A DNA stretch of 64,000 bases from Saprospiraceae bacterium UBA2365 (GCA_002344345.1 DDTL01000115.1:31774-95773); one strand, 5' to 3'; positions 36,079 to 45,703 are shown, counted from the stretch's first letter. Translations and numbers: made by a program. The notes: generated by a model not told the origin, from the sequence alone.

Positions 36079-37128
36079 ATGGCAATGTCAAAAGAATTAA
36101 AAATCGGCTTATTATTTATAGGAGTACTTTTCTTAATGATCTGGGGATATAAATTCCTCAAAGGAAAAAATCTCTTTCATCAGTCAGATACTTACTATAT
36201 TACCTATGACAATGTGGATCAGCTTACTGTGTCTTCCCCTGTAATGATGAAAGGTTTCAAAGTGGGTGCTGTCACGAATATCACGCTCAACCCTGAAAAT
36301 GTGCAGGAACTGATCGTAACCATAGAAGTGGATGGCAATATCGAATTACCAAAAGAAACGGTTGCTGTTTTATTCAATGTCGGTATTGTTGGCGGCAAAG
36401 CCATTTCACTCGAATTCAACAAGCTTTGCACGGACGATTGTCTTGAGAATAAATCCTTTATCAAAGGAGAAACCCGGGGATTATTGAGTTCGATGTTGCC
36501 TGAAGCGGATATCAACCGATATTTAAACGCGGTTCAAACGGAAATAGGAGGATTAATGGATTCCATCGGTTTAGGTAGTGAAGAAGGTGCTGAAAATCCT
36601 GCTGACCAGGTCAAAATGGTATTAAAAAACCTTGCTTCAATCACCCGGAGTCTGGATGTTCTGCTTAAAAAATCAGACAATCACATTCAGAAAAGCTTAT
36701 CAGACATCCAGTCATTTACAGGAACATTAAAGCAAAATCAGACTCAGCTTACCACTCTTGTCAACAATCTGGAAGCGTTTTCCGGCCAATTGGCCAAAGC
36801 TGATGTTGATCACACTGTAGGAAAGGCAGATACGGCGATTCAGGCCATCACGCTGGCAGTTGCTGATTTAAAAAGCATTTTGGGCAATGCGGATAAATCA
36901 TTTAACAACCTGGATAAAATGATCTATCAGGTGCAGAAGGGTGAAGGTTCACTGGGAAAACTCGTGGGTTCTGATACACTTTACAATGACTTGCAAAGCA
37001 CTGTAAATCAGTTTAATTTTCTATTACAGGATATTCGCCTGAACCCCAGAAGATACCTGAATCTGTCAGTGATCGGAGGCAAGAGCAGTCAGTATATCAA
37101 ACCGGAAAACAATCCGGCATTGAAGTAA
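36079..37128 (+). CDS. MCE-domain lipid transport protein (MlaD-like)
   Basis: Substrate-binding part of an Mla/MCE system that moves phospholipids between the membranes. A single transmembrane helix (IGLLFIGVLFLMIWGY) near the N terminus is followed by one MCE domain at about residues 38-115 (YYITYDNVDQLTVSSPVMM; FKVGAVTNI; LFNVGIVGGKAISLEF). The C-terminal part is a long helical region typical of single-MCE proteins of this phylum. Length 349. The ABC permease and ATPase partners (MlaE, MlaF) are not adjacent. The ATG at 36079 or 36085 can start it. Confidence 0.92.
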   Translation: MAMSKELKIGLLFIGVLFLMIWGYKFLKGKNLFHQSDTYYITYDNVDQLTVSSPVMMKGFKVGAVTNITLNPENVQELIVTIEVDGNIELPKETVAVLFNVGIVGGKAISLEFNKLCTDDCLENKSFIKGETRGLLSSMLPEADINRYLNAVQTEIGGLMDSIGLGSEEGAENPADQVKMVLKNLASITRSLDVLLKKSDNHIQKSLSDIQSFTGTLKQNQTQLTTLVNNLEAFSGQLAKADVDHTVGKADTAIQAITLAVADLKSILGNADKSFNNLDKMIYQVQKGEGSLGKLVGSDTLYNDLQSTVNQFNFLLQDIRLNPRRYLNLSVIGGKSSQYIKPENNPALK

Positions 37129-37707
37129 ACGCTCAGCTGATTTCAGGTCTAACCAAAATTTTACATTATAAGTGTACATAATTTGGATCAGATAAAAATA
37201 CATTTCAGACCTGACTGATAATCATAACATTAAATGTGACCCCATATCCTGACGTGCTATTTTAACACTTTTTTGCGCTTACGGATATTTTTTTTGGCTA
37301 CCTTTGTAGCTCTGGTTGTTTTGAAATGTCAGAAAACAGAAGAAATCTGGCTGGCCGGGACAATTTCAGAAAGTTAACGAATCATTTAGAGGATTTTGTT
37401 GGTTTTTGAGATGTGTTAAAGGAACATTTCAGGTGAATTGATTTTTATAATAACAAACAGAAGTACTTTTTTGGTGATCATCGGGCATTATTCCTGTCAT
37501 GATGGTTTGTTTTCTAAGTACGATCCGTCTTCATTTTGGCAAATAACCTGGATCAGATCCGGATGCTCTGGAAAGATTTTGTAAGTGATTTGAACAGAAA
37601 AGGCTAAGATCATTTTTGAAAACACATTGAAAAACATAAAGCAAATTAAAAATTTGTTAGGTAACCGGTTAATATCTGGTTTACATGCACGCGAAAAATA
37701 GTATACC
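37129..37707. other. Spacer upstream of the 37708 gene
   Basis: No gene is supported. A TACCTTTG sequence at 37299-37306 matches the -7 consensus and a TTTG lies 23 bases upstream (37272-37275), a little too far. It could start a long leader or an unannotated RNA; there is nothing else to support either. Confidence 0.4.
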
Positions 37708-38622
37708 ATGAGTCCATTTTACAAGTTTATACCCTTTGTAATGGTTGTAATCATTTGGGGTTGTGATCAAACCAATGATACAGCATTATCTGAAAAGATT
37801 GCCAGGCTGGAAAAAACTGTGGATGCTTCTTCCGGACAAAAGCAGATCAGCGAATTGCTGGATGCCTATGCGGAATTTGTCAACAGTTCAGATGAAACTG
37901 CTTCCTCACGAAGAAAAATGCTAAAAAAAGCATATGAATTTGCAAAAAAAACAGGAAACAGTGAACGAGTCATTGAATTTGCATCCAGATCTCTGTTGGA
38001 TTTCCCAAAAGATAAAGGCAGGGAAGAAAAAGTGCTCGATCTGATCTCCATTCATGAGAATGCAGGTAAAAGTGTGGTAGCCAATGTATTAAAGCATGCT
38101 TTTATGGAGAATTATCCCAATTCTCCGAAAGCAGATTCCCTCAAAAATATTGTTCAGGATCAAAATATGTCCACTGATTCAATCATGGTTGAGCTAGGAA
38201 AAAAAGTAAAATTAAACCCGGGAACTACAGGTATCAATACATTGATGGCAACCATATATGTGGACGCCTGTAAAGCGTATGCCACGGTTTTGCCTGAAAG
38301 GGAAAATGCGCCTAAACTGCTTTTTAATGCTGCGCAATTGACCACGACCATGAGGCAATTTGACAAAACCATCGGGTTATATGACTGGATAGTGGATAAG
38401 TATCCTGATACAGATGATGCTCCTGTTGCCCTGGCAACCAAAGGTTTTATTCTGGACAATGACCTGAAAGATATGGATAAGGCAAAAGAGATCTACAGGC
38501 AATTCATTGAAAAATACCCTGATCATAATCTGACAGGACAGATACAGTTTTTGCTTGAAAACTTAGGCAAATCCAATGAAGAACTGCTGAAGCAATTGGA
38601 TCCTCAGGCAAAAAAACAATGA
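37708..38622 (+). CDS. TPR-like lipoprotein
   Basis: Predicted lipoprotein (signal MSPFYKFIPFVMVVIIWGC, Cys at 19) of 304 residues. It is helical throughout with Lys/Glu-rich segments; the last third has tetratricopeptide-like pairs (TIGLYDWIVDKYPDTDDAP, then KAKEIYRQFIEKYPDHN). An opening coiled coil (LSEKIARLEKTVDA) precedes them. A role as an adaptor in an envelope complex is inference. It is convergent with the next gene. Confidence 0.75.
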   Translation: MSPFYKFIPFVMVVIIWGCDQTNDTALSEKIARLEKTVDASSGQKQISELLDAYAEFVNSSDETASSRRKMLKKAYEFAKKTGNSERVIEFASRSLLDFPKDKGREEKVLDLISIHENAGKSVVANVLKHAFMENYPNSPKADSLKNIVQDQNMSTDSIMVELGKKVKLNPGTTGINTLMATIYVDACKAYATVLPERENAPKLLFNAAQLTTTMRQFDKTIGLYDWIVDKYPDTDDAPVALATKGFILDNDLKDMDKAKEIYRQFIEKYPDHNLTGQIQFLLENLGKSNEELLKQLDPQAKKQ

Positions 38623-38647
38623 ATCTGCCCTTCCAGTTCAGGATCGA

Positions 38648-39211
38648 TCAGAAAAAGATCAGGAAGAGGATGGGGATGATGATGCCAAAAAGCATGTAGA
38701 TTCCGCCTCGTCCCCAGATGCCTTTATGTCCTTTGACCATGAACAAAGATGTGAGGGCTAAAAAGATCAAACCACCTGCGAATATATCCGAAAACCACAT
38801 CCACCATTTATTGGGGTTGTAATGCAGGTAATTTACCTGATAAAAAACAGGCCTCTTTCTCAGAAATTCAATTGTTCCGTCACCTGTATTCACATCAACA
38901 AAAACAGATGAACCACCTTTCAGGAAAATTTTCAGTGTATGCTGATCAGGATAATAATGGTTTCTATAATTATGCACATCGTCAATATCGGTGACGAGTT
39001 GTTTCACTCTTTCCTTCACATCAGGACTTTTTTTCAGATCAATTTTCGTATTAAATTCCTTTAATGAAACGGAATAATTGGGATTCCAGTCCTTCAGATG
39101 ATTCAGCGCTATTCCGGATAATCCGTATATCATTGACGTACCTATGAAAAAATAACCGAGATCCCTGTGCAAAATCCGGCTCCATTTTCTTAATAATTTC
39201 ATCACTTTCAT
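38648..39211 (-). CDS. PepSY-associated transmembrane protein
   Basis: Integral membrane protein of 187 residues. An N-terminal amphipathic start with RKWSRILHRDLGYFFIGTSMIYGLSGIALNH resembles the first helix of PepSY-associated proteins, which in the family contact haem or flavin. A periplasmic region of about 85 residues (KGGSSVFVDVNTGDGTIEFLRKR) is PepSY-like, and two C-terminal helices follow (IFAGGLIFLALTSLFMV and GGIYMLFGIIIPILFLIFF). His residues occur near both membrane faces. The next gene on this strand, 480 bases upstream, encodes a lipoprotein that may be functionally linked. Confidence 0.75.
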   Translation of the reverse strand: MKVMKLLRKWSRILHRDLGYFFIGTSMIYGLSGIALNHLKDWNPNYSVSLKEFNTKIDLKKSPDVKERVKQLVTDIDDVHNYRNHYYPDQHTLKIFLKGGSSVFVDVNTGDGTIEFLRKRPVFYQVNYLHYNPNKWWMWFSDIFAGGLIFLALTSLFMVKGHKGIWGRGGIYMLFGIIIPILFLIFF

Positions 39212-39689
39212 TTTTATTCTGCTATCAAAAAATTAATTGATTGAGTGAATGGCCATGTATAAACATCCAATGAAAAATTCTGATCAGCTCCTTGCCATAA
39301 TTAAAGGTTGAGTCTTCTCCGAAAAGTCTTTGCCCCCTAAATCCCTACTGACGTTTTCAGTCAGTATACGCACTGACGTTTTCAGTCAGTACATGCCTAA
39401 AAAGAGACTTTTAATTTGTTGATTTTCAATCGTTTCCCTTTAGTCTTGTGCTGATCTTCAGTACTGACGAAGCAAGCTAATCACTATCTTTGACGTCAGT
39501 AGATTGGGGCAAAAAACGATTGAAAATCAACAAATTGGACTTTTCGAGGTAGACTTCAAGGTTTATCCGGCAAAATCAATACTCCGATTAAACAGCCGGA
39601 TCAATTAACCGAATGTCAATATAAGTTTTGATCATGAACAGGTGTAAGCAAAATATAACTTACACCCATCCTTTCCTAAGAAAAGGTTA
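39212..39689. other. Spacer with family A copy 4
   Basis: No gene is supported. The centre is a family A repeat (39309-39556). It separates two minus-strand genes. Confidence 0.5.
39309..39556 (+). repeat. MITE-like repeat family A, longest copy with internal hairpins
   Basis: Begins TGAGTCTTCTCCGAAAAGTC and ends in the eroded repeat gacttttcgaggtagactt. Inner arms (ttgttgattttcaatcgttt; aaacgattgaaaatcaacaa) are an exact inverted repeat. Between the left end and left arm the 19-bp hairpin word ACTGACGTTTTCAGTCAGT is present twice (39347-39365 and 39372-39390). The internal sequence tttagtcttgtgctgatctt is shared with the copies at 16322, 35440 and, inverted, 56340. Confidence 0.85.
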
Positions 39690-40199
39690 TTATTCTTCCA
39701 ATGCTTTATGTGAAAGGTAATCTATTGACCAGTATGAAAGGTAGTCCACACCTGCCACTTTCATGGAGTCTCTGTAATACTGGATATTTTCTTTTTCTGC
39801 TTCAAAAGCTTCATCGTCAGTTTTTTTATCCCGATGTGCCTGCATATTATCTTCTTCTTTTTTCAGACAATAAGCTTCATCTACCCTGAATTCTCTGACA
39901 ATTCCTTTGATTTCCAACATTTTACCTACCAGTTCTTCTGTGAATCTTTCTTCTTCTGAATCGACATGAAGATCTGAATTGTCAGAAACTAATAATAGTC
40001 TTTTTCCACCATGCTTACAGACATGATCTACCAAACCAGTGATGGCAATTTCTTTATCTACAAAATCTGCCGGATTGGCATAAAACTCATCCAATGTGAG
40101 TACTTTTCCTTCTTCTGTGTTGGTTTCTTTTGTATTGTTGTTTTTACAAGCAGACACCAACACTGCCATTACAAAAAACATCAAAGCCATTCGTTTCAT
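39690..40199 (-). CDS. Lipoprotein with OB-fold-like domain and conserved CKHGG motif
   Basis: Start at ATG 40199 (MKRMALMFFVMAVLVSACKNN), a lipoprotein signal with the Cys at about residue 18. The mature part opens with a strand-rich region (IAITGLVDHVCKHGGKRLLLVS; GKMLEIKGIVREFRVDEAYC) suggesting an OB fold, with the Cys-His pair in DHVCKHGG as a candidate metal or redox site, then a charged C-terminal helix (DEAFEAEKENIQYYRDSM). The function is unknown. It may work with the downstream PepSY-associated protein, inferred only from position. Confidence 0.7.
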   Translation of the reverse strand: MKRMALMFFVMAVLVSACKNNNTKETNTEEGKVLTLDEFYANPADFVDKEIAITGLVDHVCKHGGKRLLLVSDNSDLHVDSEEERFTEELVGKMLEIKGIVREFRVDEAYCLKKEEDNMQAHRDKKTDDEAFEAEKENIQYYRDSMKVAGVDYLSYWSIDYLSHKALEE

Positions 40200-40447
40200 A
40201 TATTTCAATTTTAGTTTATTAAGTTCTTTACTACACAATTGAATCATTGAATGTCTGTTTTGCTGTTTCCACCAATATTAGCATCACAAGCTGCACTTTA
40301 TTTAGCTTTTGTAAACAACAACCTCAGGTGGAAATTTTAGTCATCAAAAAAATCTTTATCATTCATTCAGCTCTACAAGCCATTTGCGGTGCAAGTATAC
40401 AAAAATCAACTCACTTTTCTTAATATTTAGGCAGATTTTCCCCTTGA

Positions 40448-43381
40448 TCAATCGATGATTGATTTATAAATCACAGATTGAATCCTTGCCCTGTAATCTT
40501 TTTTTACCAGTTTGTCATTATGCATGGTAGGGAAAGTGCGATTAGATAAGAATATGTAAATAAGCTTCTTCTCCGGATCAGCCCAAACACAGGTTCCGGT
40601 GAATCCCAAATGTCCAAAAGTGGATGGAGATGCAAGCAAGGACATGTTCTTGTTTTTCATCGGGTCGAGTTCTTTCATATCAAAGCCCAGGCCTCTTCTT
40701 GATGATTTGTTGAACCTGGTGGTAAAATTATAGATTGTTTGTTGTTTCAGATATCGTTTTTTTCCATAAACACCGTTATTCAGCAACATTTGCATGAGTA
40801 CGGCAAGTTCTCTGGATGAAGAAAACAAGCCTGCATGTCCACTAACGCCTCCAAGCATTGCTGCACCCATATCATGAACGTAACCCTGAACAGTTTGCAT
40901 CCTGAAATAATCATCCTCTTCAGTAGGTGCCATTTGTGTAGCGGGAAACCTTCCCAATGGATTAAAACCTGTATGTTTCAGTCCAAGTGGCTTATAAAAT
41001 TCCTTCTCTACATATTTCCCGAGGCTTACTTCCGTTAAATTTTCAATGATATCCTTCATGATGTAAAAACCCAGGTCACTGTACACATAATTCCCCGATT
41101 TTCCCAATTCACTCGTATAGATCAGATAGCTGATGGTATCGATGTAGTCGTTCCTTATGAAAAGTTTATCGGCAACTTTTACATTATAACCCTTCTTTTC
41201 AACTGTCGAATAATATTTTTTCGAAGGCAACAGTTTTTTATTTTCCAATGTATCCAACGTCGCCTGGTAAAATGGAATCCAGGCTTTCAAGCCGGCATGA
41301 TGACTCAGAATATCGATCAATTGCAGGTCTTTTATTTTGCTATCTGAAGGAAAAACCTTTACGTATTGGCCGACAGGTTCGAACAGATCTATTTTCCCTT
41401 CTTCAAAAAGCTTCATCGTGCCAAGAGTGGTTGCCATCACTTTGGTAACGGATGCGAGATCAAATATATCCTCCTTGCTGACGGCCTGTTTTCCTGTATA
41501 ATCATGGTATCCAAAAACTTCATCAAACACAATCGCGCCATCCCTCACGATCATGATCTGGCAACCTGGAGCAGCTTTTTCCCTGATCATGTCTTCTGCG
41601 AGCAGTCGGATCTTTGCCAGCGTGTCAGAAGATAAACCCACATTTTCAGGCATCCGATAACTTAATATTTTCATTTCCGGAATAGATTCTCCGGAGCCTC
41701 TGATAAATGTTTGGTTAACATGGACTGGTAATTTTCCAGATATAGGAATTGCGCCAAAAACCGCCTGAGCAGCCATGTCCTGCATGAGCGTATCCGCTTC
41801 AAATGCCAATAAGACATCATCACTCTCAACAAAAGATTTTAGACTATAGGGAGTTCCAAACAAAACAGTTGTTGCAGGTGTTTTTTCTGATACTTCCCTA
41901 ATCAATCTGACAAGGCCTGCAGAAACGCCAAAACTTCCGGCTTGCACCTTATTCATTTTCAATATCTGAAATACCACCTGATCATAAGTTTCCAATTGGT
42001 TTTTAAGCTTCTTTTGAGCATTTGCATCCGGTAATGCCGGAAAATTAAAATGTTTTGTTTCCCCGAAATCACCGAATCTCTCCTGGAAAGCTGTCAAATT
42101 AGCTGAGCCGATACAGACAGTTGCCAGTTTTTTTGTCCATGGTTCCTGGATGGGGATCAGCATTTTTTTCCCAGGAAAATATGTGAGTGCATTGGCATAT
42201 AACTCCTGTTTGAGTGCGATGGCCTTTGAGGTATTGATATCTTTTTGAATGTTTTCCGTTTTGATCTCAGGCGCAAAAAACAGACCTGCTTCAAACTTGG
42301 CAATAAGAATCCTGCTAACGCTGGCGTTCAATCTTTGCTGTGTGATTTTCCCTTTATTGACAGCGCTTTTTATAGCATTAAAAGCCTGTTCAAAATTGCG
42401 CGATACGGTTAAAATATCATTGCCGGCTAAAAAAGCTTCCACCTCAATATTGCTTTGGGTGAAATGATCAGTTACGCCTGCCATGTCGAGTGCATCTGTC
42501 ATCACCAGGCCATTGTATCCAAACTCTTTCCTGAGTGTTCCATCAATGATCTTATCCGAAAGAGATGCAGGCCTGTTGGACCGGTTGTCCATGGAAGGAA
42601 TGTGCAAATGTCCTACCATAACTGATTTCACACCACGGTTGAGCAGGTATTTGAAAGGAAACATCTCATAATCATGCATTTCTGTCAGGCTTTTTGACAC
42701 AACGGGCAAGGTTTTGTGACTGTCTTTTTTGGTGGAACCATGCCCGGGAAAATGTTTGACACATGCGATCAAACCAGCATCCTGCAAGCCCTTCATATAA
42801 GCGAATGCTTTTCTGGACACTTCCCGTTTATCATCGCCGAAAGAACGATCATGGATGATAGGGTTGTCCGGAATCGAATTCAAATCAGCTACGGGCGCAA
42901 AATTTATATGTACGCCCAAACGGGTCAGTTGACGGCCAATCTCTTTACCCATATTGTAAATCAACTGGTTATCCTGAATTGCCCCAAGAGTCATCGCCTT
43001 TGGATAACTGATGGAATTATCCAGTCTCATACCGAGACCCCATTCAGCATCCATAGCTATCAGCAATGGGATCCGGCTGCTTTTTTGCAGGGCAGCAGTG
43101 ATTTCAGCCTGCTTTTCTGGTGAGCCTTTAAAAAAGGCAACAGAACCGATTTTGTACTTTTCTATAGATCTCTGGAGGGTTTTGGTATGCTGATCTCCCT
43201 GGTCAGAAAAAGCCTGGATCATAAACAACTGGCCTATTTTTTCGTCCAATGTCATTCCGTACATCCTGGTTCCAGCCCAGGTTCTTGCAATATCATTGAC
43301 AGGTGTATTGATCAACTCAGGGCTGGTCACACCCATAAAAACTAAAACCAACGTGATGAATATCCTGATCCTGTATATCAT
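40448..43381 (-). CDS. GH3 beta-N-acetylglucosaminidase fused to a serine hydrolase
   Basis: Two enzymes in one exported polypeptide of 977 residues. Residues about 35-370 are a GH3 N-terminal barrel like NagZ: KHFPGHGSTKKDSH (catalytic His loop) and the nucleophile Asp in GLVMTDALDMAGV. Residues 370-560 form a GH3 C-terminal-like domain. From about 600 a penicillin-binding protein/class C beta-lactamase domain follows: SVTKVMAT (SxxK serine), the YSD tyrosine motif in GNYVYSDLGFY, and HLGFTGT in place of KTG. The pair points to muropeptide processing in the periplasm: removing N-acetylglucosamine and cutting or binding a peptide bond. Such fusions are known in Bacteroidota. It is followed on the same strand by 45307-43403 in the opposite order of transcription, that is upstream of it. 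Confidence 0.93.
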   Translation of the reverse strand: MIYRIRIFITLVLVFMGVTSPELINTPVNDIARTWAGTRMYGMTLDEKIGQLFMIQAFSDQGDQHTKTLQRSIEKYKIGSVAFFKGSPEKQAEITAALQKSSRIPLLIAMDAEWGLGMRLDNSISYPKAMTLGAIQDNQLIYNMGKEIGRQLTRLGVHINFAPVADLNSIPDNPIIHDRSFGDDKREVSRKAFAYMKGLQDAGLIACVKHFPGHGSTKKDSHKTLPVVSKSLTEMHDYEMFPFKYLLNRGVKSVMVGHLHIPSMDNRSNRPASLSDKIIDGTLRKEFGYNGLVMTDALDMAGVTDHFTQSNIEVEAFLAGNDILTVSRNFEQAFNAIKSAVNKGKITQQRLNASVSRILIAKFEAGLFFAPEIKTENIQKDINTSKAIALKQELYANALTYFPGKKMLIPIQEPWTKKLATVCIGSANLTAFQERFGDFGETKHFNFPALPDANAQKKLKNQLETYDQVVFQILKMNKVQAGSFGVSAGLVRLIREVSEKTPATTVLFGTPYSLKSFVESDDVLLAFEADTLMQDMAAQAVFGAIPISGKLPVHVNQTFIRGSGESIPEMKILSYRMPENVGLSSDTLAKIRLLAEDMIREKAAPGCQIMIVRDGAIVFDEVFGYHDYTGKQAVSKEDIFDLASVTKVMATTLGTMKLFEEGKIDLFEPVGQYVKVFPSDSKIKDLQLIDILSHHAGLKAWIPFYQATLDTLENKKLLPSKKYYSTVEKKGYNVKVADKLFIRNDYIDTISYLIYTSELGKSGNYVYSDLGFYIMKDIIENLTEVSLGKYVEKEFYKPLGLKHTGFNPLGRFPATQMAPTEEDDYFRMQTVQGYVHDMGAAMLGGVSGHAGLFSSSRELAVLMQMLLNNGVYGKKRYLKQQTIYNFTTRFNKSSRRGLGFDMKELDPMKNKNMSLLASPSTFGHLGFTGTCVWADPEKKLIYIFLSNRTFPTMHNDKLVKKDYRARIQSVIYKSIID

Positions 43382-43402
43382 GATTTTTTAAATTCCATTT
43401 GT

Positions 43403-45307
43403 TTATTTGCTTTGCAATATTTTTGGATCCAGTTCCAGTGCCTTTTTATGTGCCGCCTGTCCGCCGGCGACATCACCCATGTTGAAATACGTATTGCCCA
43501 GATTCACATAAGCACCTGCATTTTGAGGATCCAATTCAATGCATTTTTGAAAATGTTTCAACGCAACTTTCAGATTGCCGGAAAGGGCATTGGCTATACC
43601 ATACAGTCGATTGGCTTCATAATCTTCCGGCAACATTTGAATTGCATTTTCAAGAAATTTCAAAGAGCCCCTGAGGTCGCCCTTTTCCTCGCCTAAGTAT
43701 TTACCAGCCTCACGGTAACTAACAGCCAGGTTTTGTTTTCCCTGTTCAAACTCAGGTAAAATTTTTGTCAAATGCAAAAATACTTCTATGGCTTTTTCAA
43801 ACTTTTTCTGATAATAATATGCATTTCCGAGCAATAAGTAGGCATTCTGATACGTCGGATGGATTTCAATCGCCTTTGTCAAATGAACTTCAGCTTCCTG
43901 CAGATATTTTGCTTTAAGGTAATGGTTTTCTTCATTTTTTGCCCGGTCGATCAGGCTACCGCCAGCTGCGTTCAGTACTTTGGCGCTGTTGACCGATGTT
44001 TTCACATCCGTTGTAAAAAGAGTGAAGTCATCTTTCCAAACGGTATTTCGTGCGATCGTTTTGGCTGACATGGCTAAAAATATCAATAAGGAAGGTAGCA
44101 AAATAAGAATTTTTTGGCGGTTGTACCATTTATCAAAAAAATACGCCACCAAAAGGGTAAAACCCACAGAAGGCATAAAAATGAACCTTTCTGACATATT
44201 GGTTCCAATGGGAAAAACGATGTTGGAAACGATGGAAAGTGTGATCAGGTAAAACAGGATACCAAAACTGATGACTTTATTCTTCTTCAAATAACGTATG
44301 GCTATCCAGATCAGCCCTGCATACATCGTCAAACTGATCAACACCGGCCAATCCGAAAAATTCATGATATCGATGTGCCTCGGGTAATAATCGTGGGTCA
44401 AAGGGTGCGGAAAAACGAGCAACTGAAGATATTTGCCCAGAGTAAATATGATAGTCGCCATTTTTTCACCCATATTAAAATCGATGTACTGACCATTTAT
44501 AAATTTCAAAAACGGGTTATTCATCAATTCCATAGACTGTGAACCAAGATCAAAACCCAGAATGCTGGTTCTGATAATCAGAAAAACAACTACAGGAATC
44601 AAAATGGATATAAGCATAGAGATTTTTCGTGCCGCTTTTGCAGAGCGGAAAAGGAACAATGCCAAAGGAATGATCAATACGAAGGTAATGGTGTTTTCTT
44701 TGGACAACAAACCAAAGAAAAAGCTGATGGCAGCCAACAGCAAATACCCGATCCGACCTTTGTCTGCATGCCTGATCACTAAATAAAATGTGAGCATACT
44801 GAATAACATACTCATGATCTCATCCCTTCCTTTGATGTTGGCAACTACCTCTGTGTGAACCGGGTGTACCGCGAATAAAAGTGCAGCGATAAAAGCGATC
44901 AGGCCCGCGTTTTTAACGCCAGGAAATTTGGCTAAAAGGGTGTTGATCGTCTGGAAGATCAACACAATGAGTAAGCTGAACATCAGCACATTGATCAGAT
45001 GTCCTGCGAAGGGTTTTTCTCCAAAAAGCTCTCTTTCAATGGCAAACATCACCAGCGTGAATGGCCTGTACCTTCCTCCTGTCACCAACTGATCTTTTCC
45101 TTCTACCTTGAAAAACCCGAAAAAAGTATCGTGCTTCAATATTCCGGGTATGCCTTCGATGCCCTGTGAAGTAAACATATTGTCATAAATGACGATCGCA
45201 TCATCCTGAGTGAACTCATGAGTCAGCGTATTGCCATACATCAGTAAGGATACCGCAAAAAGCAATATTTTTTGCACCAAAGTGCTTTTTATCCAGCCTT
45301 TTTGCAT
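43403..45307 (-). CDS. TMTC-like membrane protein with C-terminal TPRs
   Basis: Polytopic protein of 634 residues. About 10-12 transmembrane segments fill residues 10-420, beginning with KILLFAVSLLMYGNTL and the motif HEFTQDDAIVIYDN, in which the Asp-Asp fits the first luminal loop of GT-C glycosyltransferases. The last 200 residues are tetratricopeptide repeats (AYLLLGNAYYYQKKFEKAIE; AGAYVNLGNTYFNMGDVAGG). Eukaryotic TMTC proteins have this architecture and transfer mannose to proteins; a sugar-transfer role here is inference. The stop codon lies 21 bases before the GH3-serine hydrolase start, so the two are probably co-transcribed. Confidence 0.85.
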   Translation of the reverse strand: MQKGWIKSTLVQKILLFAVSLLMYGNTLTHEFTQDDAIVIYDNMFTSQGIEGIPGILKHDTFFGFFKVEGKDQLVTGGRYRPFTLVMFAIERELFGEKPFAGHLINVLMFSLLIVLIFQTINTLLAKFPGVKNAGLIAFIAALLFAVHPVHTEVVANIKGRDEIMSMLFSMLTFYLVIRHADKGRIGYLLLAAISFFFGLLSKENTITFVLIIPLALFLFRSAKAARKISMLISILIPVVVFLIIRTSILGFDLGSQSMELMNNPFLKFINGQYIDFNMGEKMATIIFTLGKYLQLLVFPHPLTHDYYPRHIDIMNFSDWPVLISLTMYAGLIWIAIRYLKKNKVISFGILFYLITLSIVSNIVFPIGTNMSERFIFMPSVGFTLLVAYFFDKWYNRQKILILLPSLLIFLAMSAKTIARNTVWKDDFTLFTTDVKTSVNSAKVLNAAGGSLIDRAKNEENHYLKAKYLQEAEVHLTKAIEIHPTYQNAYLLLGNAYYYQKKFEKAIEVFLHLTKILPEFEQGKQNLAVSYREAGKYLGEEKGDLRGSLKFLENAIQMLPEDYEANRLYGIANALSGNLKVALKHFQKCIELDPQNAGAYVNLGNTYFNMGDVAGGQAAHKKALELDPKILQSK

Positions 45308-45421
45308 ATTATAATATATTAAAAGAACAATATATATTTATTTAACTAAAATACAAAGATATAATAAATAACGATTTTAGTACAACTGCATTCATGACTA
45401 AATCATGCTTGTTTGCTCATC

Positions 45422-45438
45422 CAACTGTACTACAGTTG
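45422..45438. promoter_or_regulatory. Perfect 17-bp palindrome between divergent genes
   Basis: CAACTGTA-C-TACAGTTG. The two arms are exactly complementary around one central base, which fits a dimeric repressor site rather than a terminator (no T run). It lies 115 bases from the TMTC-like start and 322 bases from the GH2 start. Confidence 0.45.
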
Positions 45439-45695
45439 TTATGCTACTTTAGCTCAATTCGCCTTTTTCATGATCTTTTGGGCTCCTTTCGAGCTTCGCA
45501 TCAAAACAAAGGTAAGGCTAAATCAGGGCAAATGAATAATCAAGCATGCAAAATTTTGCCCTGAAGAGGAAATCGGATTATATCCTTTGGAATTTTTTAC
45601 AGAAACCCTTTCGCATCATCGTCCTTCCTTAAATGAATTCAGAGCACCTTAAAATAGATACAGAAAACAGCATTTTACTTCTATGCAAATTTGAT

Positions 45696-45703
45696 TATAT
45701 TTG
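45696..45703 (+). promoter_or_regulatory. Candidate -7 box of the GH2 gene
   Basis: TATATTTG matches TAnnTTTG; the -33 region has TTTTA at 45673-45677 rather than TTTG. The leader would be about 50 bases. Confidence 0.35.

Noticed and set aside
42716..43123. 135-residue plus-strand frame
   Set aside because: Antisense to the GH3 catalytic region of the fusion gene.
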